A program made the translations under genes and the position numbers. The notes beneath the pieces are model-generated. The model was not told where the DNA came from. It searched no databases and saw only the letters and a list, made by a program, of their open reading frames with translations. Below are positions 33,658-42,931 of a DNA stretch of 64,000 bases, piece by piece (the stretch's first letter is position 1; every line of letters starts with the position of its first letter). Origin of the DNA: Tropicimonas marinistellae (GTDB lineage Bacteria > Pseudomonadota > Alphaproteobacteria > Rhodobacterales > Rhodobacteraceae); NCBI RefSeq assembly GCF_001509585.1, contig NZ_LNCI01000001.1, forward strand, positions 434,001 through 498,000, in the 5' to 3' direction.

Positions 33658-35988
33658 TCAGTCGCCGTAGGGAACCCAGATAGTGTGAATCTCGGTCGCG
33701 TGGGCGAGCGCCTCCCGGCCGGACCCGGCCGTGTCCAGACCCGCGCACCAGGTCCGTTTGAGATTACCGGAAGCGGCGGTTTCGATGGCCGTGTCGAAGG
33801 ATGGGTCGGAGAAGTTCCAGACGGCGTCTACATCGAGATGGGTGGCCAGTTCTGTACCAAGCACCTCCTGCGCGCCGGTGACTATGTTCACCACGCCAGC
33901 TGGCAGATCGGAGGTCTCCAGCACCTGATAGAAATCCGTGGCGGCCAGTGGGTATGGCTCGGAGGGGATCAGCACCACGCGGTTGCCCATGGCGATGGCG
34001 GGCGCCATGGCGGCGACGAGGCCCAACAGCGGGCGGTCCGGCGGGCAGAGCGCGCCGATCACGCCGACGGGGCGGTTGACCGCGAGCGCCAGGCCGCGCA
34101 GAGGCACGCCCTTCGCCGCGCCGTCGAACTTGTCGGCCCAGGCGGCATGGGTGAAGAGCAGGTCGATGGCAGCTTCGACCTCTGCCTTGCCTGCGTCGGT
34201 GCCGGTCATCCCGTCGAGACGGGCGGCGAATTCGCCGGTACGCGCGGAGAGGTTCTCGGCGATGAAATAGAGAATCTGGGCGCGCAGGTGGCCCGTGGCG
34301 CCGGCCCAGCCCGTTGCCTTACCCGCGGCCTCGACGGCATTGCGCAGATCCTTCCGGTTGCCCTCGCCCACGTGGCCGAGCAACGCGCCTTTTGGCGACC
34401 AGATCGCGCGCGAATAGCCGCCGTCTGGCCGCGCCTGCTTGCCGCCCACATACATCTTCGCCGTGCGGTCGAGCGGGGCATCGGGTGCGGCCGCGTCGGG
34501 CGCGGCACCGGGGGCAGTCGCGGCGGCGCGCGGCGCAGGCTTGGCAGGGCGGGTGTAGGCCAGCAGCCCTTCCCAGCCGCCCTCGCGTCCGAAACCGCTC
34601 TCGCGGACCCCACCGAAACCGGCGGCGGCATCGAAAAGGTTGGTGGAGTTCACCCAGATCACGCCGGCAGCCAGTTTCGGCGCTACGTCGAGCGCGAGGT
34701 TCACATTTTCCGACCAGACCGAGGCGGCCAGCCCGTAGCGGGTGTTATTGGCGAGCGCCACTGCCTCGGCAGGCGTGCGGAAGGTAGTGGAGACGAGGAC
34801 GGGGCCGAAGATCTCCTCCTGCATCAGCATGTCGGAGGGAGCGAGGTCGGTGATCAGCGTAGGCGGGTAGTAACACCCCTCCGGCATCTCGAGCGGCGGC
34901 TGGTAGAGCGAACCGGCCCCGGCGCCGGCCTCGACCATGCGGGTGACGGTGTCGAGTTGCACCGGGTCCACGAGGCTGCCTACGTCGATGCTCTTGTCGA
35001 GCGGGTCGCCCACGCGCAGTGCGGCCATGCGCTCCTTGAGCTTGCCGTAGAAGGTTTCGGCGATGCCCTCCTGCACCAGCAGGCGGGAGCCCGCGCAACA
35101 GACCTGGCCCTGGTTGAACCAGATCGCGTCGACCAGCCCCTCAACGGCGCTGTCGAGATCGGCATCCTCGAAGACGATGTAGGGGGACTTGCCACCCAGC
35201 TCCAGCGTCAGCGCCTTGCCGGTGCCCGCGGTTGCCTTGCGGATGTCGCGGCCGACCCCCGTGGAGCCGGTAAAGGCGATCTTGTCGACCTCCGCACGGG
35301 CAACGAGCCGGCCTACGTTGCCGTCGCCGGTGACGATGTTGACCACGCCCGCGGGCAGGCCGGCCTCCTGACAGATCTTTCCAAAGAGCAGCGCGGTGAG
35401 CGGGGTGAATTCCGCCGGTTTCAGCACCACCGTATTTCCCGTGGCAATTGCCGGCGCAACCTTCCAGGCCAGCATCAGAAGCGGGAAGTTCCAAGGAATG
35501 ATCTGACCGCAGATTCCGATGGGCGCGCGGTCAGGAAGTTCCGCTTCCATGAGTTGCGCCATGCCGGCGTGGTAATAGAAATGCCGCTGCGCCAGCGGCA
35601 CGTCGATGTCGCGGCTCTCGCGGATCGGCTTGCCGTTGTCGAGGCTCTCCAGCACCGCCAGCAGGCGCGCGTGTTTCTGCAAAAGGCGTGCGAGCGCATA
35701 GAGGTAGCGGGCACGGGCATGCCCGCCAAGGGCCGCCCAGGCAGGCTGGGCGGCGCGGGCGGCCTCCACGGCGGCCGCAATGTCGGCCTCCGTCGCCTGG
35801 GTAACGTTGGCGAGAAGCGCTCCCGTGGCCGGGTTGAGGCTCTCGAAGCCCTCGCTTGCCTGGGTGAACTTGCCACCGATGAAATGTCCGAAAGCGCGTC
35901 CGTGGCTTTCGAGCCAGGCCTGTGCCTCGGCATCGCTTTCCGGGGCCGGTCCGTAATCCATGCTGTCGAAGATGTTCTGAATACTCAT
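33658..35988 (-). CDS. ALDH16-type double-domain aldehyde dehydrogenase
   Basis: 776 residues. Residues about 30-490 form a complete aldehyde dehydrogenase: PWNFPLLM, KPAEFTPL, FTGSTGVGRDI, ELGGKSP (general-base Glu) and the catalytic cysteine in NQGQVCCAGSR. Residues about 530-776 are a second, partial ALDH-like domain (GVIGALCPPDRPLLGLVAAMAP, VVNIVTGAQEVLGTELATHLD) lacking a catalytic Cys motif. This is the ALDH16 plan; bacterial members keep the active cysteine. Start 35988 (MSIQNIFDSM) begins the conserved part; an alternative ATG at 36033 overlaps the deoC stop as ATGA and adds 15 residues. With deoC upstream it probably oxidises acetaldehyde or a related aldehyde from deoxyribose breakdown. 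Confidence 0.88.
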   Translation of the reverse strand: MSIQNIFDSMDYGPAPESDAEAQAWLESHGRAFGHFIGGKFTQASEGFESLNPATGALLANVTQATEADIAAAVEAARAAQPAWAALGGHARARYLYALARLLQKHARLLAVLESLDNGKPIRESRDIDVPLAQRHFYYHAGMAQLMEAELPDRAPIGICGQIIPWNFPLLMLAWKVAPAIATGNTVVLKPAEFTPLTALLFGKICQEAGLPAGVVNIVTGDGNVGRLVARAEVDKIAFTGSTGVGRDIRKATAGTGKALTLELGGKSPYIVFEDADLDSAVEGLVDAIWFNQGQVCCAGSRLLVQEGIAETFYGKLKERMAALRVGDPLDKSIDVGSLVDPVQLDTVTRMVEAGAGAGSLYQPPLEMPEGCYYPPTLITDLAPSDMLMQEEIFGPVLVSTTFRTPAEAVALANNTRYGLAASVWSENVNLALDVAPKLAAGVIWVNSTNLFDAAAGFGGVRESGFGREGGWEGLLAYTRPAKPAPRAAATAPGAAPDAAAPDAPLDRTAKMYVGGKQARPDGGYSRAIWSPKGALLGHVGEGNRKDLRNAVEAAGKATGWAGATGHLRAQILYFIAENLSARTGEFAARLDGMTGTDAGKAEVEAAIDLLFTHAAWADKFDGAAKGVPLRGLALAVNRPVGVIGALCPPDRPLLGLVAAMAPAIAMGNRVVLIPSEPYPLAATDFYQVLETSDLPAGVVNIVTGAQEVLGTELATHLDVDAVWNFSDPSFDTAIETAASGNLKRTWCAGLDTAGSGREALAHATEIHTIWVPYGD

Positions 35989-36029
35989 GACGTCTAGTGA
36001 TCCATATGCCGGGGTTCCGGTCGTGGCGG

Positions 36030-37040
36030 TCATGCCAGCGGGTGGCGGTGGGCGGCGGAATAGGCGCCGGTGACATGGTGCTCCAGCTGGCGCTCGATGT
36101 CTCCCAGAAGCGAGGACGCGCCGAAGCGGAAGAGGTCGGGCTGCATCCAGCGGTGCCCAAGCTCCTCCTTGAGAAGTGCCAGGTAGGAGAGCGCGTCCTT
36201 CGCCTTGGAGATGCCGCCGGCGGGTTTGTAGCCGACGCGGAAGCCGGTGCGGGCGTGGTAGTCGCGGATCGCGCGCGTCATCACGAGGCTCACGGGCAAC
36301 GTGGCGTTGACGGATTCCTTGCCGGTGGAGGTCTTGATGAAATCGGCGCCCGCCATCATGCAGATCAGGCTGGAACGGGCGACGTTGCGCAATGTGCCAA
36401 GCTCGCCCGTGGCGAGGATCGCCTTCACATGGGCTTGGCCACAGGCGGCGCGGAATTCTCGCATCTCGTCGTAGAGCGCTTGCCAGTTGCCGGTGAGCAC
36501 GTGACGGCGGGAGATCACGATGTCGATCTCCGCCGCTCCGGCCTTGACCGATTCCCCGATCTCGGCCACCCGCAGCGCAAAGGGCGAAAGCCCGGCGGGA
36601 AAACCGGTGGAGACCGCGGCGACGGGAATGCCTGAACCGTTCAGAGCTGCGACGGCTGTGGGCACCATATCGTGATAGACGCACACCGCACCGGTGGTCA
36701 GATGGGGGACATTCATCGCTTCGAGCAAGTCGGCCCGCACCGGCTGGCGGGCCTTGGCGCAGAGTCGGCGCACGCGGCCCGGCGTGTCGTCCCCCGAAAG
36801 CGTGGTGAGGTCGATGAGCGAGATTGCTTTCAGCAGCCAGGCGGCTTGATAGGCCTTCTTGACCGTGCGGCGGGCGGGCAACGTGGCAGCGCGGCGCTCG
36901 ATCGCGGAGCGGTTGGCCTGTGCACGCATGACCCAGTCCATGTCGAGGTCCATGCCGGGATTTCTGGGGAGTTCCGCCAGTTGCGGCAGATGGTCGAGGC
37001 CGCGGGTGACGGCCGTGGTGCGTTTTTTCTCGGTCTGCAC
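36030..37040 (-). CDS. deoC: deoxyribose-phosphate aldolase
   Basis: 336 residues, class I aldolase splitting 2-deoxyribose 5-phosphate into acetaldehyde and glyceraldehyde 3-phosphate. The two active-site lysines are visible in HVKAILATGELGT and in the Schiff-base motif DFIKTSTGKESVNATL; GYKPAGGISKAKDAL forms the phosphate site. The start is GTG at 37040 (VQTEKKRTTAV), supported by GGGAGGA seven bases upstream; the longer frame upstream is Pro/His-rich and unconserved. It is followed by the ALDH16-type enzyme with an overlap or a 41-bp gap depending on the start, so acetaldehyde may be passed on for oxidation to acetate. Confidence 0.93.
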   Translation of the reverse strand: MQTEKKRTTAVTRGLDHLPQLAELPRNPGMDLDMDWVMRAQANRSAIERRAATLPARRTVKKAYQAAWLLKAISLIDLTTLSGDDTPGRVRRLCAKARQPVRADLLEAMNVPHLTTGAVCVYHDMVPTAVAALNGSGIPVAAVSTGFPAGLSPFALRVAEIGESVKAGAAEIDIVISRRHVLTGNWQALYDEMREFRAACGQAHVKAILATGELGTLRNVARSSLICMMAGADFIKTSTGKESVNATLPVSLVMTRAIRDYHARTGFRVGYKPAGGISKAKDALSYLALLKEELGHRWMQPDLFRFGASSLLGDIERQLEHHVTGAYSAAHRHPLA

Positions 37041-37199
37041 CGCTGAGTCCTCCCTGATCGCTACGCCCGTACGGTCGCATGGGGGATGAGGCGGGGCAAG
37101 GGGGTGGAGCGGGTGGCTGCATTGCCCGGACCGGGGCTTGTCTGGCCTTTCATGCAGGATACCGCCTTGCCAATGCGCAAACACCGTGGGCCTGGCCGC

Positions 37200-38309
37200 T
37201 CAACTCTCAGGGAGCAGCCGGTCCAACGTCGCTGCGGCAAAGGGATCCTCCGCACCTGATTTTGCTCCACCGAGGCGATTGTGGCTCTTCCAGTTGGTCG
37301 TGATGCCTCGGCAGTGCCAATACCCGAAGTCCCGGCGTTTCAGCAGACCGGTGGGAAGCAAGGTCTCAGGGCGGTGCACATCCCAGCCGATCCCGCGGCG
37401 CCAGCCGTCCGGGCGCAGGCAGTATTTCGTTGGGCACGGCTTGTCAGTTCCGCGCAGAAACCTGTGATCGGCATGGCGGAAGGGCGGCGCGGCACCAGAC
37501 GGAGGCATTCGCCAGCGGCCCTCGAAGGTGACGAAGCCCGCTGCACTGGAGACCGCGGCGTCGAAGACCGATCCGGCGCGTGTCCAGACCAACTCGTCGA
37601 GATCCGCGTTGAGGACGGCCCGGGCACGGGAGAGAAACCGCAAGCGTGCAAGGTTGAGCATTGCCGGTTGAAGGAACTTCGCGCCGCCGCCACCGGATTT
37701 CTGGCGTACGGGGCCGTAGCGGTGGGGTACCTTCAGAACGACAGCGCGCTTGAGCCCGGCGGACGCGAGCGTGTCGAGAATCGCCGCCGGGGGATAGGCA
37801 TCGGAGGCATTGTCCATCACCAGCATCGCTTCCAATCCGTGTTCGCCGATATGGAACCGCGCCCAGTCGGCGATCCAGTCCAGCCGGTTGTTGCGGGAGA
37901 TGTGGAGCGAGGCGTTGAGCCCCGCGAAGATGTCCGTCTGCTCCGGGCTCACGCCGCTCGCACCCCGCCACCGGCCGGCGGAAGTGGAAACCTCTGTTGC
38001 CGGGACGTCGGTGCGCAGCCGAACGATATCGTGGCGGCGAAAAGAGTGCCTGCGAGCGATGCGGGCGGGCTTGCCGTCGGCAAGGATCGCGCCGTCTGCG
38101 ACGAGTGCCTTGAAGTTGAGAAGTTTCGGGCAGACGAGGTGAATCTCACCCGGAAGCTGGACCGCGTCGTACCAAAGCGTTGTCCAGTCATAGGCGTCCT
38201 CGAAACCGTCGCCACGGGCGGTTGCCGGCACAATGGCATGGCGGCGCAGGCCGGCGCCCTCGACGGAGAGGCTCTGCATCTCGGTGATGGAGAAATCGGG
38301 CAGGTCCAT
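37200..38309 (-). CDS. putative glycosyltransferase (GT-A fold, GT2/GT92-like)
   Basis: 369 residues, cytoplasmic, no membrane segments. The centre has features of a GT-A glycosyltransferase: RNNRLDWIADWARFHIGEHGLEAMLVMDNASDAYP resembles the region after the first strand, and ARAVLNADLDELVW holds a DxD-like metal motif as in GT92/DUF23-type proteins. A His-rich C-terminus (HCRGITTNWKSHNR) follows. GAGG lies four bases before the start at 38309. Acceptor and sugar are unknown; family assignment is tentative. Confidence 0.6.
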   Translation of the reverse strand: MDLPDFSITEMQSLSVEGAGLRRHAIVPATARGDGFEDAYDWTTLWYDAVQLPGEIHLVCPKLLNFKALVADGAILADGKPARIARRHSFRRHDIVRLRTDVPATEVSTSAGRWRGASGVSPEQTDIFAGLNASLHISRNNRLDWIADWARFHIGEHGLEAMLVMDNASDAYPPAAILDTLASAGLKRAVVLKVPHRYGPVRQKSGGGGAKFLQPAMLNLARLRFLSRARAVLNADLDELVWTRAGSVFDAAVSSAAGFVTFEGRWRMPPSGAAPPFRHADHRFLRGTDKPCPTKYCLRPDGWRRGIGWDVHRPETLLPTGLLKRRDFGYWHCRGITTNWKSHNRLGGAKSGAEDPFAAATLDRLLPES

Positions 38310-38370
38310 ACAGCCTCATACGGCAGGGGCGCATGCGATGCCAACCGGATTGCGTGGAGGCTACAGGGAC

Positions 38371-38430
38371 CGGGGGGCCGTCTGCCCCCCGCGCGGCCGG
38401 CAGCCGCGCTCCCCCCGGGGATATTTTGAG
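38371..38430. repeat. tandem-hairpin intergenic element
   Basis: Two perfect hairpins follow one another: CGGGGGGC/GCCCCCCG (38371-38391, loop CGTCT) and GCGCGGC/GCCGCGC (38391-38409, loop CGGCA), then CCCCCCGGGGATATTTTGAG. From memory this resembles a short element that recurs between genes in Rhodobacterales genomes. It lies between the glycosyltransferase start and the SulP stop. Only one copy is in the window, so repeat status is unproven. Confidence 0.5.
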
Positions 38431-38467
38431 ACAGAAGAAACCGGGTTGGGGCGCTGAGCCTGCCGGA

Positions 38468-40207
38468 TTACTCGGCGGCGCGGGCGGTCGCCCCCTGATC
38501 GCTCAGTGCCATCCAGGCGTCGTACTGGGACAGGAATACGCGGCCGTTCATTTCCTCTAGGAAGTGGCTGCGTTTCAGCCTGTCCATCACCGGGCCCTTC
38601 ACCTCTGAGAGGTGCAGGTGAATTCCCATGTCCTTCAAACGATGGAGGATCGATTCCAGCGATTCCAATGCTGACAGGTCCACCTCGTTGACGGCCGGGA
38701 AGTTGAGCACGACATGTTCGAGTGCGCATTCGCCGACGACACGATCGTAGATGTAATCCTCCAGGAAGCGCGCATTGGCGAAGTAGAGGCTCTCGTCGAC
38801 CCGCAGTGTGAGCACTTTCGGATCGGTTTCAACATCGTGGCGCAGGATGTTGCGGAAATGGTGGGTGCCGGGGACAAGGCCGAGTTCGGCGATATGGGGC
38901 CGCGAGGTTTTGTAGAGGTGAAGGAAGATAGACAAAGCGACACCGGCGGAGACGCCGGCCTCCACACCCATGCCGAGCGTGAGCAGGATCGTGGCGCCGA
39001 CGGCAAAGAAATCGGCCCTTGAGAAGCGCCAGGCCTGTTTCACGACGGTGAAATCGACCAAGCTCAGCACCGCGACGATGATCGTTGCCGCGAGCGTTGC
39101 CTTGGGCAGGAAGTAAATCAGCGGCGTGAGCAGAAGCGCGGCGAGTAGAATGCCTATGGCGGTGAAAGCGCCCGCTGCCGGCGTTTCGGCACCCGCGTCG
39201 AAATTCACCACCGATCGCGCGAAGCCCCCGGTGACGGGGTAGCCGCCGGAGATGGATGCCGCGATGTTCGATGTACCGAGACCGATCAGCTCCTGGTTCG
39301 GGTCGATGCGCTGGCGGCGCTTCGCTGCGAGGGTTTGTGCCACCGAGACGGATTCCACGAAGCCAATGATCGAGATCAGGATTGCCGAGCCGACCAGCGC
39401 GGCCCACATGCCCGGATCGAAAGAGGGGGCCGTGAGCGGGGGCAGGCCGCGGGGCACGTCGCCGACGATGGCAACACCGCGGTCGGCGAGGCCGAAGATC
39501 CAGGTAAAGAGCGTTGTCACCACGACCGCGCCGACCGGGCCGGCTTTCGTCAAGACATCTGCCAGGCGCGGGTTGATCCCGGCCTTCAGAAGTCGCGGCT
39601 TCAATCCCTTGCGCACCCAGAACAGGAACACGATGGACGACACGCCGATGATGAGGGTCCAGAGGTTCGTGCGACCGAGGTTGCCCAGCAGATGGGACAA
39701 TGTTTCGAGCAGGTTGTGTCCCGACGCTTCCACCCCAAGAATATGCTTGAGCTGCGAAGCCGCGATCAGGATCCCCGACGCGGTGATGAACCCCGCGATC
39801 ACCGGGTGTGATAGAAAATTGGCGATGAAACCGAGCCGAAACAGGCCCATCGCGGTCAGGAACAATCCTGAAAGGAAAGCCAGCGTCACAGCGGCCAGCG
39901 CGATGGCCCCAGGGTCGGTGAGGCCAAGGTTGCCAATGGCGGCGGCGGTCATCAGCGAGACCACGGCAACCGGCCCGACGGCGAGCGCGCGCGAGGTGCC
40001 GAAGACTGCGTAGGCCACGAGCGGCAGGATCGAGGCGTAGAGCCCCATTTCCGCCGGAAGGCCAGCGAGGAGGGCATAGGCCAGCGATTGCGGGATCAGC
40101 ATGATCGTCACGATGACCGCCGCCAGCGCATCGCTTTCCAGCGTCCGGCGGTCGTAACGGCTGCCCCAGTCGAGGATTGGCAGGTAGCGGCGGAGGGTAG
40201 GGGGCAT
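38468..40207 (-). CDS. SulP-family inorganic anion transporter with STAS domain
   Basis: 579 residues. The N-terminal membrane domain (about 1-420) has some 10-14 hydrophobic segments and the SulP signature (AVIVTIMLIPQSLAYALLAGLPAEMGLYAS; GTSRALAVGPVAVVSLM). The C-terminal STAS domain (about 440-560) contains NFPAVNEVDLSALESLESILHRLKD. Members move sulfate, bicarbonate or related anions. It is the last gene of the sulfide operon, 70 bp past the SQR-like fusion, so export of sulfate, sulfite or thiosulfate formed by sulfur oxidation is a reasonable inference; bicarbonate or sulfate import cannot be excluded. Confidence 0.88.
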   Translation of the reverse strand: MPPTLRRYLPILDWGSRYDRRTLESDALAAVIVTIMLIPQSLAYALLAGLPAEMGLYASILPLVAYAVFGTSRALAVGPVAVVSLMTAAAIGNLGLTDPGAIALAAVTLAFLSGLFLTAMGLFRLGFIANFLSHPVIAGFITASGILIAASQLKHILGVEASGHNLLETLSHLLGNLGRTNLWTLIIGVSSIVFLFWVRKGLKPRLLKAGINPRLADVLTKAGPVGAVVVTTLFTWIFGLADRGVAIVGDVPRGLPPLTAPSFDPGMWAALVGSAILISIIGFVESVSVAQTLAAKRRQRIDPNQELIGLGTSNIAASISGGYPVTGGFARSVVNFDAGAETPAAGAFTAIGILLAALLLTPLIYFLPKATLAATIIVAVLSLVDFTVVKQAWRFSRADFFAVGATILLTLGMGVEAGVSAGVALSIFLHLYKTSRPHIAELGLVPGTHHFRNILRHDVETDPKVLTLRVDESLYFANARFLEDYIYDRVVGECALEHVVLNFPAVNEVDLSALESLESILHRLKDMGIHLHLSEVKGPVMDRLKRSHFLEEMNGRVFLSQYDAWMALSDQGATARAAE

Positions 40208-40277
40208 CGGGACTCCTGACAGGCAATCGTATCGCTTGAACGGCGCGACCGAAGGCGGCCGCGCCGAATTCTGGGTG

Positions 40278-41966
40278 CTAGGCCGACACGGGGCCTTCGC
40301 CGGTGACCTTCTCGGGCTTGGCCATCCATTCCCGGCCCTTGAGCATTGCGCCCCAATAGACGGGCGGCAGAAGCATTTCCTTCAGGATCCAGGCCGCACG
40401 GGTGGGTTTGGTGCCGTCGATTATCCACTTCGGGAGGGTGGGCAGAATGGTGCCCCCGTAACCGAACTCGGCCAAAACGATCTTGCCACGCTCCACTGTG
40501 AGTGGACAGGAGCCGTAGCCGTTGTACGCGCCCTGTGGACTGCCACCGAGGATGTCGGCGGTCACGTTGGCGGCGACCACCGGGGCCTGCATCCGGGCCG
40601 CCGCGGCGGTTTTCGCGTTCGGCGCGTTCATCACGTCACCGAGCGACCAGATGTTCTCGTAAGACTTGTGGCGCAGGGTTATCTGGTCGACGTCGACCCA
40701 GCCGGCCGCATCAGCCAGCGGCGAGACGCGGATGAAGTCTGGCGCTGTCTGCGGCGGGCAGACGTGGATCATGTCGAATTCGGTCTGCACCGTGCGCGGT
40801 TCCTCGTCCGGCGCCTTGACCTCGAACGTGGCCGTCTTGCCGGGGCCGTCGATTGCCACGAGATTGTGGAAGAAATTCAGCGTGGCGTCGTATTTCTGCA
40901 CGTATTCCATCAGTGCCGGAACGTAATCCTTCACGCCGAAGAGAACGCCGCCGGCATTCATGAACTGGATGTCGATATTGCCCAGTACCTCTTCGCGCCA
41001 CCAATGATCACCTGAGAGATACATCGCCTTCTGGGGTGCACCGGCGCATTTGATCGGCATTGGCGGTTGCGTGAAGACAGCACGGCCCTTGCGCAGGCCC
41101 TGAACGAGCTTCCACGTGTAGGGCGCGAGGTCATACCGGTAGTTGGAGGTGACACCGTGGTGACCGAGTGTGTCCACCAGCCCGTCCACCGCATGCCAGT
41201 CGAGCTTCAGCCCCGGGCAGACGACGAGGCGGTCGTATTTCACCACCCGGCAGCCGTCGAGAATGACGGCATTATTGGCCGGCTCGAAGGCCGCCACCGC
41301 AGCCTTGATCCAGTGAACGCCCTTCGGGATCAGGCTGCCCATGGTGCGGGCGGTGGTGGCAGGGTCAAAGACGCCGGCGCCGACCATGGTCCAGCCGGGT
41401 TGATAGTAGTGGATGTCGGCCGGGTCGATGACGGCGATTTCAATGTCGCGCATCCGCGACTTCAGCGAGGAGGCGACCGAGATACCGCCGGCACCGCCCC
41501 CCACAATCACCACGTCGAACTTCGCATCGCCGGTGTCGGTTGGCGTCTTGCCGCCGTTGACGATGCGGCGCACCACGCCGCCCATGTCGTAGCCGGCGGC
41601 CTTTGCGGCGGCGAGGATCTTTGCCGGTTCCATGTCTCGCGCGTGACTCAGCGACCAGAGAGTCGTTGAGCGCATACCGGAACGGCAGTAGGCCAGAACC
41701 GGCCCCGGCAGTTCGGTCAGCGTGCGACCGAATTCTTCGGCCTGTTCGTCCTGAACCATGCCGGAGGTCACGGGCTGATAGCGCGCCTCCAGACCCATTT
41801 CCACGGCCGCCTGTTCGATTTCCTCGAAGGTGGGTTGGTCGTTGCCCTCGCCGTCAGGACGGTTGCAGACGATTGCGCGGAAGCCCGCGTCCTTTATCTT
41901 CTGGACGTCTGAAATGGTGATCTGTCCAGCGACCGACAGGCCGTCTGTCAGCTTCTTGAATTCCAT
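40278..41966 (-). CDS. phosphatase/rhodanese-like (DUF442) and SQR-like FAD oxidoreductase fusion
   Basis: 562 residues. The first 130 form a TIGR01244/DUF442 domain with a PTP-like loop VLAYCRSGMRS (C-x5-R), related to sulfurtransferases. The rest, from about residue 145, is a sulfide:quinone oxidoreductase-like flavoprotein: FAD motif VVIVGGGAGGISVASSL, HYYQPGWTMVGAG, VVCPGLKL, IKCAGAPQKAMYL, GDVMNAPNAKTAAAA and GSCPLTVERGKIVLAEF. It likely oxidises sulfide to persulfide and passes electrons to quinone at the inner membrane face. The start at 41966 follows GGAGGAGAA by seven bases; a TTG six codons upstream overlaps that ribosome site and is rejected. Confidence 0.87.
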   Translation of the reverse strand: MEFKKLTDGLSVAGQITISDVQKIKDAGFRAIVCNRPDGEGNDQPTFEEIEQAAVEMGLEARYQPVTSGMVQDEQAEEFGRTLTELPGPVLAYCRSGMRSTTLWSLSHARDMEPAKILAAAKAAGYDMGGVVRRIVNGGKTPTDTGDAKFDVVIVGGGAGGISVASSLKSRMRDIEIAVIDPADIHYYQPGWTMVGAGVFDPATTARTMGSLIPKGVHWIKAAVAAFEPANNAVILDGCRVVKYDRLVVCPGLKLDWHAVDGLVDTLGHHGVTSNYRYDLAPYTWKLVQGLRKGRAVFTQPPMPIKCAGAPQKAMYLSGDHWWREEVLGNIDIQFMNAGGVLFGVKDYVPALMEYVQKYDATLNFFHNLVAIDGPGKTATFEVKAPDEEPRTVQTEFDMIHVCPPQTAPDFIRVSPLADAAGWVDVDQITLRHKSYENIWSLGDVMNAPNAKTAAAARMQAPVVAANVTADILGGSPQGAYNGYGSCPLTVERGKIVLAEFGYGGTILPTLPKWIIDGTKPTRAAWILKEMLLPPVYWGAMLKGREWMAKPEKVTGEGPVSA

Positions 41967-42039
41967 GGTCCTGTTCTCCTCCAAGGGATCAGCGCGGGGC
42001 GGCGCATCGCGCCCCGGCGCCCGCTCTTGTTTCGCTGAT

Positions 42040-42921
42040 TCAGAGACCGTTCACCGGTACTTTCAGCATTGGCACGCCATCGTCGTCGGTTGGGACCTCT
42101 CCTGCCCGCATGTTCACCTGCAGTGACGGGATGATCAGCTTGGGCATGTCCAGTGTCGCGTCGCGTTCGGTACGGAACTGGACGAACTCCTCCTTCGTTT
42201 TGCCGCCGCCGACGTGGATATTGTGTGCCTTTTCTTCACCGACGGTCGTCTCCCATTGGATGTCCCGGCCGTTGGGGCCGTAGTCGTGGCACATGAAGAG
42301 GCGGGTCTCGTCGGGGAGCGTCAGCACCTTCTGGATGCTGTCAAAGAGTGTGGCCGCATCGCCGCCGGGGAAGTCGGCCCGCGCCGATCCGCCGTCCGGC
42401 ATAAAGAGCGTGTCGCCGACAAAGGCGGCATCACCCATCACATGCACCATGCAAGCAGGCGTGTGGCCGGGCGTGTGCATGGCGAACACCTCCATGCCAC
42501 CAACCGTATAGGTGTCTCCGTCCTTGAAGAGCGCGTCGAACTGGCTGCCGTCGCGCTGGAATTCGGTCCCTTCGTTGAAGATCTTGCCGAAAACGTTCTG
42601 CACGGTGACGATGTGCTCGCCGATGCCGATCTTGCCGCCCAGCTTCTCCTGTATGTAGGGCGCGGCAGAGAGGTGGTCGGCGTGGACGTGGGTTTCGATC
42701 AACCACTCGAGCTTCAGGCCGTTGTCCTCGACGAATCTGATCAACTCGTCGGCGTGCGCGTAGGTGATCCGCCCGGCGGCATAGTCGATATCCATGACGG
42801 AATCGACGATGGCGCAGGAGTTCGAGTTCGGGTCCTTCACCACATAACTGATCGTATTGGTGGCGTCGTCGAAGAAGCCGGTGACGTCGGGCTTCAAGGA
42901 GATGTCGACAGGGTAGTCCAT
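42040..42921 (-). CDS. MBL-fold persulfide dioxygenase (Blh type)
   Basis: 293-residue metallo-beta-lactamase-fold protein. The mononuclear iron ligands appear in THVHADHLSAA, HTPGHTPACMVH, GDTLFMPDGGSARADFPGG and FMCHDYGPNGRD. These are the sequence marks of ETHE1/Blh-type persulfide dioxygenases, which turn glutathione persulfide into sulfite. GAGGAGGGA precedes the start at 42921. It sits between YeeE/YedE genes and the SQR-like fusion, completing a sulfide to persulfide to sulfite route. Confidence 0.9.
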   Translation of the reverse strand: MDYPVDISLKPDVTGFFDDATNTISYVVKDPNSNSCAIVDSVMDIDYAAGRITYAHADELIRFVEDNGLKLEWLIETHVHADHLSAAPYIQEKLGGKIGIGEHIVTVQNVFGKIFNEGTEFQRDGSQFDALFKDGDTYTVGGMEVFAMHTPGHTPACMVHVMGDAAFVGDTLFMPDGGSARADFPGGDAATLFDSIQKVLTLPDETRLFMCHDYGPNGRDIQWETTVGEEKAHNIHVGGGKTKEEFVQFRTERDATLDMPKLIIPSLQVNMRAGEVPTDDDGVPMLKVPVNGL

Positions 42922-42931
42922 TCTTCCCTCC

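Noticed and set aside
33658-37122. Continuous minus-strand frame of 1154 codons spanning the aldehyde dehydrogenase and deoC region
   Set aside because: Residues upstream of MSIQNIFDSM are an off-frame reading of deoC; the real deoC frame has its active-site lysines and a ribosome site.
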